The notes: generated by a model not told the origin, from the sequence alone. A stretch of 64,000 nucleotides of DNA from JBFHFS01 sp041583495 (GCA_041583495.1 JBFHFS010000007.1:1-64000); one strand, 5' to 3'; numbered from the stretch's first letter, positions 53,253 through 63,306 are shown. Numbers and translations: made by a program.

Positions 53253-56200
53253 AGAACCCCATTTTTTTCAGGCTATTGTTGTAAGTCTGCTCGAGCTCCT
53301 CCGACAAATCCTCCCGGTTGAAGGAATTGGCGACCTTAATCACTTCGTTGTACACAGCCATATTACGACGCACCTCACTCATGGCAGAATTTCGCTTCGA
53401 AGAGGGAAGAGAAAGAAAGAAATCGAGTTCCTGGGAGTTAAGCCCCCCAAGCCCTTCGAGTATCTCGTCTCCTTTTTCCATCTCTCCGGTTCGGTAGTAG
53501 GCCTCGGCCAGGAACAAGGAGAAATAGTTGTGAGGAATTCGGGAGGGAGGGAGTAACTCCATGGTTTTATCGAGCACTTCCACCGCTTTTTCATTTTGAC
53601 CCTCATCCACCAAAGCAGAGGCCAAACGCCCCAGGTTGTTGCGGATGTTAATGGCCATTCGCTGATGATTTTCATCGAGATAAACCCGGGGATCTTTAAA
53701 TCCGTCTAACTTATACAGATTCATCAGGTTGTAATACCCTTTTTCGGTATCCACCCGGCCATACATACCGTCGCTTTCCTCAACCTTGATGGGTACCACC
53801 TGGTAGGCAAACCCTTCGAGTTGAAAATAATCCTGAAGCCCTGCATAGTTATCTGCCCCCACTGTCACCGCATAGTATACCGGCCGGTTCCAATGGTTAT
53901 TCGCCAACAGATCCAGAACGGCCATCTCATTTTTAAGGATATACTCACGTCCCTTGAGGGAGATATTCAGGGTAGAGTCCATCAGATGCGCATAGCGCTC
54001 GCTGACAAAACCCTTTTGAAGAATCTTACTGCTGTCGACGGGAAGGAAAAAGGCGTTAGAGGGCAGGTACTCTACCCGGCCCGTGTAACCGGGCACTTGT
54101 TTGGTTCGGGCATCCTCACTCTTGAGAAAATCCATTCCTTCCTTGAGGTCCACATTGCCGGGGATCCGGTCGAGCAGGTAAACCAGGTCGCGTGTCCCGG
54201 TCACATATTGATCGTGACTCATCGAAATGGGTAAAGCGGGCGATTCATATGCTTTCCGCTTCATCTGATCGATATACCAGTCGGTTTGAAGATAACTGAG
54301 ATTACAGACCCTCACATCGGTGCGCTCACCCTCCACCTCCTGAATATACCAGAGAGGGAAGGTGTCGTTGTCTCCGTTGGTAAAAATCACCCCATCCTTA
54401 CCGATGGTATTCAGATAATTATAAGCCAGATCGCGAGCAATGGTCCGGTGTGAGCGGTCATGATCGTCCCAGTTTTCGGCGGCCATGATGCCGGGAACCA
54501 ATCCCAAAGCTACCAGGGAAGCGGTTATGGCAGCCCCTTTACCGCCCATCAATTTGCGAAGACCCTCCACCAGTGCCAATACACCCAGGCCTATCCAGAT
54601 AGAGAAGGCATAGAACGATCCCGCGTAAGCATAATCACGCTCCCTGGGTTGCAAGGGGGTTTGATTAAGATAAACAACGATGGCCAGGCCGGTGAGAAGA
54701 AAGAGAAGCATTACGATCCAAAATCCCTGCTTCCCGTTACGCCCAGCCCCATACTGAAACAACAGGCCCAACAGCCCCAATATCAAGGGGAGCAAATAGT
54801 ACTTATTACGGGCCGGGTTATTTTTAAGATGATCGGGTAATTTCGACTGGTCGCCATACATGGCATTGTCGATCACAGGGATTCCTGAAATCCAATTGCC
54901 CTGCTGGATCTCCCCATTGCCCTGAATATCGTTCTGACGTCCGGCAAAGTTCCACATGAAGTATCGGAAATACATGTACCTCACCTGGTAGTTGAAGAAA
55001 AACCGCAAATTCTCACCAAAGGTGGGAATCTTAATGGTTTGGGATTTGCCCTGGTCATCCTCGAGGGTCATCGACCGCCCCTCGATATTAGCCCACCGCT
55101 TGTATTCCTGAATATGCCGGTCCTCACGGCTGTACATCCTCGGGAAAAAGGTAGTGGTTTGCTCGTTAAACTTGTACTCGGGACGGTATTCCACGATCTT
55201 GTATTCTCCATCCTTCTGAATGCGAAGGGGCTTTCCTTTTTCGCCCTGCATAGCCCTTCGATCGAGAGGAGAGTTGTAATATTGACCTACAATCAGAGGC
55301 CGATCGCCATATTGCTCGCGGTTAAGGTAAGAGATCAACGAGAAGACATTATCCGGCGCATTCTGATTCATGGTAGGCTGGGCCTGAGAACGGACCACAA
55401 TCAACGTAAAGGAAGAATAACCCAGCAAAATAACGGTAATGCCGGTAAGGATGGTATTGAAGACAACCTTCTTTTTTCGATAGGTAATAAAAATCCCATA
55501 GATAAGCCCGCCTACCAACAAAAGCCCATACACCAGTACCCCGGAATTAAAGGGAAGGCCCATACCGTTGACGAAAGCCAGTTCGAAAGCCCCGGCCAAC
55601 TTGATGACGCCGGGAATGATCCCATACAACACGAAAAGCACAATTAGGCCTGAAATGGCCAATGCTTTAATGGAATTGTTTCGGGTAACCTCAAACTTCT
55701 TGAAGTAAAAAACCATTGCAATGGCAGGGATAGCCAATAAATTGAGAAGATGCACCCCGATGGAAAGGCCCATGAGATAAGCGATGAGAATAAGCCAACG
55801 ATTGGCGTAGGGTTCGTTGGCCACATTTTCCCACTTCAGGATGGCCCAAAACACCAGTGCGGTAAAGAGGCTCGACATAGCATAGACCTCTCCTTCAACG
55901 GCTGAGAACCAGAAGGTATCGGAAAAAGTGTAGGCCAAAGCCCCTACCATTCCACTTCCTATAACCGCCCAAACACGCCAGGGCTGAGGATCATCCTGGT
56001 TGTCGATAAAAATTTTCCTGGCCAGGTGTGTGATACTCCAGAATAAAAAGGCGATGGTAAAAGCACTGGCCAGTGCCGACATAGCGTTGATCATCATAGC
56101 CACGTGGGCCTCATCGGGTGCAAAAAGAGAAAAGAACCGTCCGAAAAGCATAAAGAAAGGCGCTCCGGGAGGATGCCCCACAAGCAGTTTATACGAACAA

Positions 56201-56322
56201 GCGATAAATTCACCACAATCCCAGAAACTGGCAGTTGGTTCGATGGTCATCAGATAGACGACGGCCGCGATGAGAAACGTGAGCCAGCCAAAACCCAAAT
56301 TAAGCTGCTTGAATTGTTTCAT
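53242..56322 (-). CDS. DUF2723 membrane protein (GT-C type), paralogue 1
   Basis: A 1026-residue protein of the DUF2723 family (GT-C fold, related to TMEM260 O-mannosyltransferases). Ten or more helices in residues 1-560, then a large periplasmic region with TPR-like helices at the end (AVEVLDKTMELLPPS, YYRTGEMEKGDEILEGL). The first loop has FWDCGEFIACSYKLLVGHPPGAPFF, the family signature with the acidic residue expected at the catalytic site, and later NTIGKDGVIFTNGDNDTFPLWY. The frame opens at 56370, but MKQFKQLN at 56322 is the likely start. It is followed by a coupled deacetylase, suggesting glycan modification. Confidence 0.9.
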   Translation of the reverse strand: MKQFKQLNLGFGWLTFLIAAVVYLMTIEPTASFWDCGEFIACSYKLLVGHPPGAPFFMLFGRFFSLFAPDEAHVAMMINAMSALASAFTIAFLFWSITHLARKIFIDNQDDPQPWRVWAVIGSGMVGALAYTFSDTFWFSAVEGEVYAMSSLFTALVFWAILKWENVANEPYANRWLILIAYLMGLSIGVHLLNLLAIPAIAMVFYFKKFEVTRNNSIKALAISGLIVLFVLYGIIPGVIKLAGAFELAFVNGMGLPFNSGVLVYGLLLVGGLIYGIFITYRKKKVVFNTILTGITVILLGYSSFTLIVVRSQAQPTMNQNAPDNVFSLISYLNREQYGDRPLIVGQYYNSPLDRRAMQGEKGKPLRIQKDGEYKIVEYRPEYKFNEQTTTFFPRMYSREDRHIQEYKRWANIEGRSMTLEDDQGKSQTIKIPTFGENLRFFFNYQVRYMYFRYFMWNFAGRQNDIQGNGEIQQGNWISGIPVIDNAMYGDQSKLPDHLKNNPARNKYYLLPLILGLLGLLFQYGAGRNGKQGFWIVMLLFLLTGLAIVVYLNQTPLQPRERDYAYAGSFYAFSIWIGLGVLALVEGLRKLMGGKGAAITASLVALGLVPGIMAAENWDDHDRSHRTIARDLAYNYLNTIGKDGVIFTNGDNDTFPLWYIQEVEGERTDVRVCNLSYLQTDWYIDQMKRKAYESPALPISMSHDQYVTGTRDLVYLLDRIPGNVDLKEGMDFLKSEDARTKQVPGYTGRVEYLPSNAFFLPVDSSKILQKGFVSERYAHLMDSTLNISLKGREYILKNEMAVLDLLANNHWNRPVYYAVTVGADNYAGLQDYFQLEGFAYQVVPIKVEESDGMYGRVDTEKGYYNLMNLYKLDGFKDPRVYLDENHQRMAINIRNNLGRLASALVDEGQNEKAVEVLDKTMELLPPSRIPHNYFSLFLAEAYYRTGEMEKGDEILEGLGGLNSQELDFFLSLPSSKRNSAMSEVRRNMAVYNEVIKVANSFNREDLSEELEQTYNNSLKKMGFFEE

Positions 56323-56675
56323 AAAAAAATAGTTTATTTTGTATTGCCTCTGAAATTTGTTGAAAACCATCCCTCACTTAGCGGGAACTATTTACCAACA
56401 TCTTTCCTATATATTTTATCTGATTCTTCTCTTGTAACCACAGAAACTGCCCCCAAGGACGCACCCACTTCACCTTCGGAGACCCGGGAACTCAAGTCAG
56501 GACAGGAGTAGCGCCTCTCTTCAACACATTTTTTTTGCATCCGGATTCCAAGGCGGGGGCTCGATATATCTCAACAGAAATGCATTTGGGGTCCCCACGA
56601 TGGCCAAAAATACATAAAACTTGTAAAACTCACGACCCATTTTTCCGCATCCTTCAATTAATTAAGGATTGTTAG
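56323..56675. other. Intergenic region between the two DUF2723 genes
   Basis: About 350 bases without a supported gene. It separates two paralogues on the same strand and must hold the promoter of paralogue 1; no good TTTG/TAnnTTTG pair was found. Confidence 0.4.
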
Positions 56676-59603
56676 TTAATTAGGGGGATTGCAACCCAGT
56701 CCGTTCAGGTTGTTCAGTTCCTGTTCGATCCTTCCCGACAACCCCTCCATCCCTAGCAAATGGGCCAGGTTCTTTATCTGCGAAAACATTGGACAAAACC
56801 TTTTTTGAATTTCCGAAAGCGAATATCCGGAGTGATAATAATAATTGAGATTTTGGAACGAGATCCGAAATTGTGCATCTAAAAGAGAGGCAGCTAAATC
56901 GAATTCATGAGCCCGGGCCAACAAGGCACACAATTCCAGCGTCTTATCACCGGCCATGAATGGCGAAAAAGGCCACTCGGTGAGACTCTTTTTCAAAACC
57001 AGGGCAGCCTTCTCCATTTGGTCCTGCTGAAGTAAATTTTCGGCCAGACGAAATGAAAAATCCCTATAGCCGGATGCTTCCAGTGCCTCCCGACAGGTAT
57101 GATCCCACCACACCCCCTCTTCTCTTCCGATGGAGACGCTGTCCATAAAAAGCGCCATCAATGGCTCTATCTCCGAGGATTGTTCCGCACCTGACACCGT
57201 TGAAGAAAGTTGCCGGATCAGTCCCCTGTCGGCCAACCATGCCTCCCACCCACCCAGTTCCCACACCTCGACGTTACGGGCAAAACAAACGGGGCGATGG
57301 GAGGCATTGGAGGCCACCAAATCGATCAGAGCCAAATCGCCCAGCGAAAGATACTGATGGGTGGTGTGGAAATCGACAGAGTCCCCGCCCAACAGATTCA
57401 CGGTAAAGGAATCCCCTAAAGAGCCGGCAATCAGGCTTTGGTTGGCGCCCACCACAGCGAGGGCGGACTCCAGTTCATTCAACTGCTCAACCGCGCCACC
57501 GATCCTCCCTCCGACTGGCACAATTTGAAATAAGGCGCTTCCGTGATTCCTGTAGAAATTATCTGATAAGGTAAGATGAAGCCCGGCGCTCCGGGCCACT
57601 GCATAGCGCTGTTGCCGAACATACCAGGGCAAGTTGAGTAACCCCAGATTGACCAGTCGAACATCCCGGCGTACCCCTTCCACCTGTTGTGCATACCACA
57701 AGGGATAGGTGTCGTTATCGCCATAGGTAAAAAGAATGGCATCCACCGGACAGGAACGCAACTGCGAAAAGGCCAGGTCACGGGCCAGATAACGCTTTGA
57801 ACGCTGATGGTCATCCAGATTTTTGGAGAAAAGCCATCCGGGTCCTGCCAGCGCCACCACGATCATCAGCAGCCATAGGGTCAGCCTGGAATCCCGGACA
57901 CTCTTAAAAATTCCATGAATGCCTATCCCGGCAAAGAGAGCCACCACCATAAATGAGCCCACAAACACGTAATCGCGCTCCCTCGGCTCCAGAGGTGGTT
58001 GATTAAGATAAAACACAATGGCCGGGCCAGTTAGGATAAAGAGCAAACTCAACACCCCCAGGAGGCGCCTTCGACGCTGTGACTGCAGCAGGAATGAAAA
58101 GCCCAGCAAGGCCAGAATAAAAGGAACACCAAAATATGGATTCCGGGCAGCACTGTATAACTCAGTGGGGGTTGGCCATTGTCGGCTTCCCAAAGAATAA
58201 CGGTCGAGTGCCTTTATCCCTGAAGCCCAATTACCCGAAAAAACATCACCATAGCCGGGCTCATCATTTTGGCGCCCCACAAAATTCCAAAAAAGATAAC
58301 GCAGATACATATGCCCCATCTGATAACGCAGAAAAAAGGATATCTCCTCGGATAATTTTGGTGGATGATCACGATCGACAGACTTTTCCAACCACCACTG
58401 GTAGGCGGTTGTTTGCTGATCGTCGCGGCTGTGAATCCTGGGAAACCAGGAAAAGTCCCCGACAGGGAAAGAATATTCCAACCCCGAAGGCTCGGGATTA
58501 TACCGTCCCAGGGCTCTGTTAAACTTCCACTCATAGGTTTGCTTCCATTGGTTGGGTTGTGCCCAGGCATGAACGCCATACAACAGGGGCCGGTCGCCAT
58601 ATTGCTTACGGTTAATATAGTTTTTCAACGCAAAAACATCATCGGGACTGTTCATGTTAATGGGTGTTCCGGCAGCAGATCTTATGGGGATCAAAAGATA
58701 GGAGGACCACCCCATGAATAAGAGAGCAAATGCAACCAATCCAAAATGCAGAAGGGGCAATCGTTTATGGGAGTACCAGATTCCCCAGGCCAACAAACCT
58801 ACCAACAATACAAACCATAAAAGGACGCCTGAATGCTGAAAGAAGCCGAGATCATTCACCAGGAACAGCTCAAGATGCCCGGCCAGCAAAAGGCCATTGC
58901 GCACCAGACCGCCATAGAGGAGTGCCAGGATAAGAAAACCCGCGGCCAGCGATCCCAGGGTAACTTTTAAATGATACCCCCATCTTTTCCACCCAAACAA
59001 CAGGACAAAGGCCGGCACCATCAAAAGGTTAAGGAGATGAACCCCCAGGGAAAGACCCACCAGATAGATTCCCAGAAAGAGCCACCGACCATTTGCCGAA
59101 GAGGCGGGAAGGGAATACCACTTGAGAAATACCCACAGGGTAAGCGCCGAAAAGAAAAGCGACAAAGCATACACCTCGGCTTCCACCGCCGAAAACCAAA
59201 AAGTATCGGTAAAAGCAAACAAGAGCGCCCCCAGCATTGAAGCGGCCTCCATAATCAGCTTCTCGTGCTGTTTCTGGTCAGTCCCAGAGAGGGCGAGCAG
59301 GAGATACAAGATTTTATACACCAGCCACACGGCCGAGGCAGAGGCCAGCACCGACAGGATGTTGACGCAAAATGCCACCGTGGTGACATCTCCGGCAAAA
59401 AGAGTAAACAAACGGGCCAGGATCAGATACAGAGGGGCCCCCGGAGGATGAGGAACCTGAAGAAAGGCCGCACAACTGATGAACTCTCCACAATCCCAAA
59501 AACTGACTGTAGGAGAAGCCGTGTGCCAATAAACCGCGAGACTTATTACGAATACGACTATCCCCGGGAAATTTTTTTCTACAATCGCACGATCCACCTT
59601 CAT
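56676..59603 (-). CDS. DUF2723 membrane protein (GT-C type), paralogue 2
   Basis: A 975-residue paralogue of the neighbouring DUF2723 protein. It repeats the same landmarks: FWDCGEFISCAAFLQVPHPPGAPLYL at the start, YINRKQYGDRPLLYG, PLEPRERDYVFVGSF, DAILFTYGDNDTYPLWYAQQVEGV. The periplasmic end is shorter and diverged, and ends in a TPR-like helix region. No helper gene overlaps it, unlike paralogue 1. Probably a membrane O-glycosyltransferase-like protein; substrate unknown. Confidence 0.9.
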   Translation of the reverse strand: MKVDRAIVEKNFPGIVVFVISLAVYWHTASPTVSFWDCGEFISCAAFLQVPHPPGAPLYLILARLFTLFAGDVTTVAFCVNILSVLASASAVWLVYKILYLLLALSGTDQKQHEKLIMEAASMLGALLFAFTDTFWFSAVEAEVYALSLFFSALTLWVFLKWYSLPASSANGRWLFLGIYLVGLSLGVHLLNLLMVPAFVLLFGWKRWGYHLKVTLGSLAAGFLILALLYGGLVRNGLLLAGHLELFLVNDLGFFQHSGVLLWFVLLVGLLAWGIWYSHKRLPLLHFGLVAFALLFMGWSSYLLIPIRSAAGTPINMNSPDDVFALKNYINRKQYGDRPLLYGVHAWAQPNQWKQTYEWKFNRALGRYNPEPSGLEYSFPVGDFSWFPRIHSRDDQQTTAYQWWLEKSVDRDHPPKLSEEISFFLRYQMGHMYLRYLFWNFVGRQNDEPGYGDVFSGNWASGIKALDRYSLGSRQWPTPTELYSAARNPYFGVPFILALLGFSFLLQSQRRRRLLGVLSLLFILTGPAIVFYLNQPPLEPRERDYVFVGSFMVVALFAGIGIHGIFKSVRDSRLTLWLLMIVVALAGPGWLFSKNLDDHQRSKRYLARDLAFSQLRSCPVDAILFTYGDNDTYPLWYAQQVEGVRRDVRLVNLGLLNLPWYVRQQRYAVARSAGLHLTLSDNFYRNHGSALFQIVPVGGRIGGAVEQLNELESALAVVGANQSLIAGSLGDSFTVNLLGGDSVDFHTTHQYLSLGDLALIDLVASNASHRPVCFARNVEVWELGGWEAWLADRGLIRQLSSTVSGAEQSSEIEPLMALFMDSVSIGREEGVWWDHTCREALEASGYRDFSFRLAENLLQQDQMEKAALVLKKSLTEWPFSPFMAGDKTLELCALLARAHEFDLAASLLDAQFRISFQNLNYYYHSGYSLSEIQKRFCPMFSQIKNLAHLLGMEGLSGRIEQELNNLNGLGCNPPN

Positions 59604-59698
59604 TCGATTAAACTTTTGACCGCTAATCTATTGCAAAAGTGCCGCAAAAACAAAAGGGAGACGATTAATAATTAGCTTCAAAAATAGACTCACATTTT

Positions 59699-59730
59699 TT
59701 TGCAGGTAAAACAAAAAGCATATATCTTTG
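59699..59730 (+). promoter_or_regulatory. tRNA-Gln promoter
   Basis: TTTG (59699-59702), 20-base spacer, TATCTTTG (59723-59730), 31 bases before the tRNA. Confidence 0.8.
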
Positions 59731-59761
59731 CAACGTTTTTGAAAAATAAGACAACTAAGTT

Positions 59762-59832
59762 TGTCCCGTGGTGTAATGGTAACACACCTGGTTTTGGTCC
59801 AGGCGTTTAAGGTTCGAGTCCTTACGGGACAA
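59762..59832 (+). tRNA. tRNA-Gln (UUG)
   Basis: A 71-base cloverleaf: acceptor TGTCCCG/CGGGACA with the U1-A72 pair usual for tRNA-Gln, anticodon stem CCTGG/CCAGG with loop TTTTGGT (anticodon UUG). CCA is not encoded. Confidence 0.95.
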
Positions 59833-59840
59833 CTGATTAA

Positions 59841-59882
59841 GACCGCAATTCTCTTTGAAAAAAGAAGTTGCGGTTTTTTTTT
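59841..59882 (+). terminator. tRNA-Gln terminator
   Basis: ACCGCAA/TTGCGGT outer stem with an inner TTCTCTTT/AAAGAAG part and a run of nine T. Confidence 0.85.
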
Positions 59883-60175
59883 GCAAGGATACGGCCCAAC
59901 CTGTAACGGATCAGGAACAAAACACCCGGGAAATTCCAACGGCCGGCAACTCCGGAAGTGGTCAGGCAAAATATCCAATTCAAAATCGGGAAACCCACCA
60001 TTCTTGTTTCGGTTATTAATCCCGAGGTGGGTCAATTGCAGGAGAGGGATATTTGGGATAGTGCTCCCCTGTCAAACCGGGAAAAAGTCTGACAAGGAAA
60101 CAAACCTTAATAACTGGCACTTACGCCGTCATTACGGATACACCACATTGCACTAAAATGCAATTATCAGCCCAC
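59883..60175. other. Intergenic region between tRNA-Gln and GH172 gene
   Basis: About 290 bases without a supported gene; frames across it on both strands look non-coding. Confidence 0.4.
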
Positions 60176-61393
60176 CTAATCGGCCGCATAACTTTCATCA
60201 AGGATCCTATCTAAATCTGCCGTTCGTTCGGCTAAACCAGGGAGTTCAGGAAGCGGGGCACTGGGCACCGGTTCATACCAGAAGGTAGCAGTGGACCAAT
60301 CGTCATCTCTGTCGTAATAACAGCACCCAATTTGCTGGATGGTGACTCTCATTTCTTCTTTCCAATAGATAGGATCAGGGATATGCCAGCGATACATTGA
60401 GATATAGCCGGGGTTCATTTTAACTTCTTTATTTTTGGTTGGATTACGATGCAGAGAAATAGCATCTACCAGAGTGTCGGCTTTGGCTACAAAATTAGCA
60501 CCATGGTACTTATAGGTTGTATTTTGCACCCCATAGGACAGCCCCACCCAATCCTCTGCACCTGTCCCGCAAAGGGTAGGAAATTCAGTATCTCCATCCA
60601 TATAGAATTTGATTTCTCCTTCTCCCCACCAATCCGGATGAAGGGTTCTTATCCCGAGAACAGCTCCTACGAAACGACCTTTCCCGGTTCTCCGGGGCAA
60701 GATCTCAAAATCTTGTTTTAATGTGGTAGGGTTTTCCCTTCTAAAGAGTACATGCAGCCGGCCTACGTCGTCTCTATGGCTATCGTTGACGGTATAATCT
60801 ATTTGATAATAGAGATTTAGCCTGGTGTCAGAATCGTTTGTCAAGGTAATTTTAGCTCCTTTTGTAAAGGGCATAGGCAGCCAAAAATTCAGGGCACCCT
60901 TTTCCCCTATTGAGTGAACAGCTGATTGGTAGGGGGTAAGTTTTGAGTGAGCCAATCCCATAAAATCGCCAATTGGGCATTCAATACTGGGGTACTCCTG
61001 CCCATCCCAATAAGCACGGATTACTGTGCTCCGTAATTTTTTGTTACGTTCCTGTGGCTTCTCCTTTACCCAATTCATATGAATAAACTCACCGGCCATC
61101 CATATATGGCGTATCGTTCCGCCTTCTTTAATGTCGCACAGCACAACTTCTTCATGAGGTTTAAGTATTTTATTCGGGGCTCCTTTTCTGCCTACCCCTA
61201 AATTACTGGCAGCCATCCCTGCTTTACCGGGTTCACCCGTAGGATTTTCGAACGATATTGCCCGTGGAGTTATATCCGTATTGAGATTATAAAGGCTTAA
61301 CTGCTCAAAATTATTAACTGGTTGTTCTTCTTTTTTAAATTCCGTGCAACTAAATAAACCGATTGCAAGAACCAATACCCATGCTCTTTTCAT
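60176..61393 (-). CDS. GH172 (DUF2961) glycoside hydrolase lipoprotein
   Basis: A 405-residue lipoprotein (GLFSC lipobox, Cys16) of the DUF2961 family, now glycoside hydrolase family 172. Landmarks: GGTIRHIWMAGEF, SIECPIGDFMGLAH, then the active-site segment WWGEGEIKFYMDGDTEFP and GTGAEDWVGLSYG, whose Glu residues include the catalytic pair in characterised enzymes. GH172 enzymes act on alpha-D-fructofuranosyl or alpha-D-arabinofuranosyl linkages. No SusCD pair or other hydrolases are nearby, so this is an orphan degradative enzyme rather than part of a visible polysaccharide utilization locus. Confidence 0.87.
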   Translation of the reverse strand: MKRAWVLVLAIGLFSCTEFKKEEQPVNNFEQLSLYNLNTDITPRAISFENPTGEPGKAGMAASNLGVGRKGAPNKILKPHEEVVLCDIKEGGTIRHIWMAGEFIHMNWVKEKPQERNKKLRSTVIRAYWDGQEYPSIECPIGDFMGLAHSKLTPYQSAVHSIGEKGALNFWLPMPFTKGAKITLTNDSDTRLNLYYQIDYTVNDSHRDDVGRLHVLFRRENPTTLKQDFEILPRRTGKGRFVGAVLGIRTLHPDWWGEGEIKFYMDGDTEFPTLCGTGAEDWVGLSYGVQNTTYKYHGANFVAKADTLVDAISLHRNPTKNKEVKMNPGYISMYRWHIPDPIYWKEEMRVTIQQIGCCYYDRDDDWSTATFWYEPVPSAPLPELPGLAERTADLDRILDESYAAD

Positions 61394-61913
61394 AATGTCC
61401 CTTCTTTTAATGTTGTGACCGACGTCAAATTAAAAAATTCCTATTCCCCTTAAATTCTACCTGTTAGCTAAAAAAATCAATCTTGCCGGTTCGGCGCGGT
61501 GTGGGAAATTTAGCACCACGCCGAAATAAACAATGTCCTTTTAAATTATAGTTTTATCTTTAATCTTTGTAAAATTACAACTATTCCGTCAATCCCGAAT
61601 TTTTCATGACCCGAATTGATCGATTCCCACTCCATCAGGTCAATCCCGGTTAGAAAAGAGCAAATAAATTAAAGCCCGGTGCTCATAAATGTGACAACCC
61701 CTGACATTCAAAAGCCGGACTCATTGCCGGAGGTCACCACAACCAAATTTAACGGACCGGGGTTCGATCAAGCCGGGGTGGGAGGACAAAACCTGCCAGG
61801 CACCTGATTAATTAAATCTTTTTAAACATTTGGGGGGTCTTCCTTTTGATTAATTGTATATTTTTGTGGCTAAATGCATATTCTTTTTTGATGAGAATTA
61901 AACCTAAAAAATT
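61394..61913. promoter_or_regulatory. Divergent intergenic region with a palindromic element
   Basis: About 520 bases between the GH172 gene and a small outer-membrane protein gene. An imperfect inverted repeat lies at 61490-61525 (TTCGGCG-c-GGT with ACC-a-CGCCGAA, one mismatch), a possible operator or structured leader for GH172. TATTTTTG at 61859-61866 fits a -7 element for the plus-strand gene. No gene is supported. Confidence 0.45.
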
Positions 61914-62405
61914 ATGAAGAAAATACTTTTTCTGGCTTTTACAGCCCTCTTATTCTTTCCCGTCATCGCCGAAGCCCAATTAAACAACCGGGCCATCGGA
62001 CTGCGTCTGGGAGGCGGCATCGGTTATGGCACCGAGATATCCTACCAGCAACCTTTCGAACGAAACCGTGCCGAGATCGACCTGGGTTTTGGCAGTCATT
62101 CCGACTGGCGCTACTGGAACCTGACCGGTATTTATCAGTGGGTAAGACCCATTGAGAGTGGATTCTACTGGTACCTGGGTGTGGGGCCCTCACTGGGTAG
62201 CTGGTCGGCCAAGCACGATTACGACGATTACGATGAAGATGACGGCGGCATTTTTCTGGCGGCAGTACTCAACGCAGGTATTGAATACAACTTTACGGAG
62301 ATCCCGCTACAGCTTGCCATCGACACACGCCCCGAGCTGGGCATTGCAAACGCCAGGGACTCCTTTGGCTTTGGGCTGGCACTGGGTATCCGCTACCGTT
62401 TTTAA
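61914..62405 (+). CDS. Small outer-membrane beta-barrel protein
   Basis: A 163-residue outer-membrane protein with a signal peptide (MKKILFLAFTALLFFPVIAEA) and eight or so beta strands ending in LALGIRYRF, as in OmpX/OmpW-size barrels of Bacteroidota. One extracellular loop is very acidic (HDYDDYDEDDGG), which might bind divalent cations. No family function is known. Monocistronic, with a terminator 41 bases after the stop. Confidence 0.85.
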   Translation: MKKILFLAFTALLFFPVIAEAQLNNRAIGLRLGGGIGYGTEISYQQPFERNRAEIDLGFGSHSDWRYWNLTGIYQWVRPIESGFYWYLGVGPSLGSWSAKHDYDDYDEDDGGIFLAAVLNAGIEYNFTEIPLQLAIDTRPELGIANARDSFGFGLALGIRYRF

Positions 62406-62445
62406 CACCTCAACCAGTTCATAAAAACTGAGTAACCCAATACAC

Positions 62446-62482
62446 AAAACCGGAAGAGGATAGTCCTTTTCCGGTTTTTTTA
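62446..62482 (+). terminator. Terminator after the small outer-membrane protein
   Basis: A 13-bp stem (AACCGGAAGAGGA with TCCTTTTCCGGTT, one G-U) with a 3-base loop, then seven T. Confidence 0.85.
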
Positions 62483-62685
62483 TTTCTACACTCTATCCCC
62501 CAAAAAAGCCTGGCCAAAGAACAACCCGTTTCCCAACAGAGGGGCAAATGGCCCTTGAAAATAACGAAGAGCCCAAAGAACCCGGTTAACCGCTGGTCAC
62601 CAGGTGGTGGAGACCTGGTTTATGAGGCCTTTATTGCGGAAGCGTTTTTTTCTATGTTTGGTTTCCCGGGGGCACACTCCCGATC

Positions 62686-63282
62686 TTAGCGGATGAGTTC
62701 TTCGATCATCGTCTTAACCTTTTTTGAATCCCATTTAGCCGCACCGGTTTTATGGATGAGGACACGCCCATTAGGCCCGATCAAAAAAGTGGCTGGGATC
62801 GTAGATACATCAAACACCTCAGGCACTCTTCCCCGCAGGGTATATAAGGGCAACGTGTACTCTTGTTTTTTCATGAAAGCCTCGGTCACCTCACGCGATT
62901 CATTACTCACCAGCACAAAGACCACCTCCTCCCCATACTCATCATAAAGCCTTTGAATGGAAGGCATCTCAGCAATACAGGGCGGACACCAGGTGGCCCA
63001 GAAGTTTAAGAAGACCGTTTTTCCCTTGAACTGATTCAACCCCACTTGCTCACCACCCGGCCCAAGCAAGGGCAACTGTTGATCCTGCTCGGAAAGATAG
63101 ATGACATTTTGGCTGTCGGAGGGCGAAAAAAGAGTATACCTGATAAAAAAAGCAGAGAGCGGCCGCCGGGTGCCCGGGAAAAGCATGCCCAGAACGAGCA
63201 GCATAAAAATAAAGTCGAGGAGAATGCTCCACCACCGTTTCTTGCGGCTGTAACGCTCCCATTGTTTGCTGAAAATATTCAT
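62686..63282 (-). CDS. TlpA-like thioredoxin family protein
   Basis: A 198-residue membrane-anchored thiol oxidoreductase: one N-terminal helix (about residues 20-38) and a TlpA/ResA thioredoxin domain with NFWATWCPPCIAEMPS (CPPC active site) and the cis-Pro segment VSTIPATFLIGP. It probably keeps periplasmic thiols, for example apocytochrome cysteines, reduced, which would serve CcsBA, or acts in general redox control. A GTG at 63306 directly follows the upstream stop; the ATG at 63282 starts the conserved part and is preferred. It follows a membrane protein gene on the same strand. Confidence 0.9.
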   Translation of the reverse strand: MNIFSKQWERYSRKKRWWSILLDFIFMLLVLGMLFPGTRRPLSAFFIRYTLFSPSDSQNVIYLSEQDQQLPLLGPGGEQVGLNQFKGKTVFLNFWATWCPPCIAEMPSIQRLYDEYGEEVVFVLVSNESREVTEAFMKKQEYTLPLYTLRGRVPEVFDVSTIPATFLIGPNGRVLIHKTGAAKWDSKKVKTMIEELIR

Positions 63283-63306
63283 ACCTGACAAATTAATGAA
63301 CGACAC

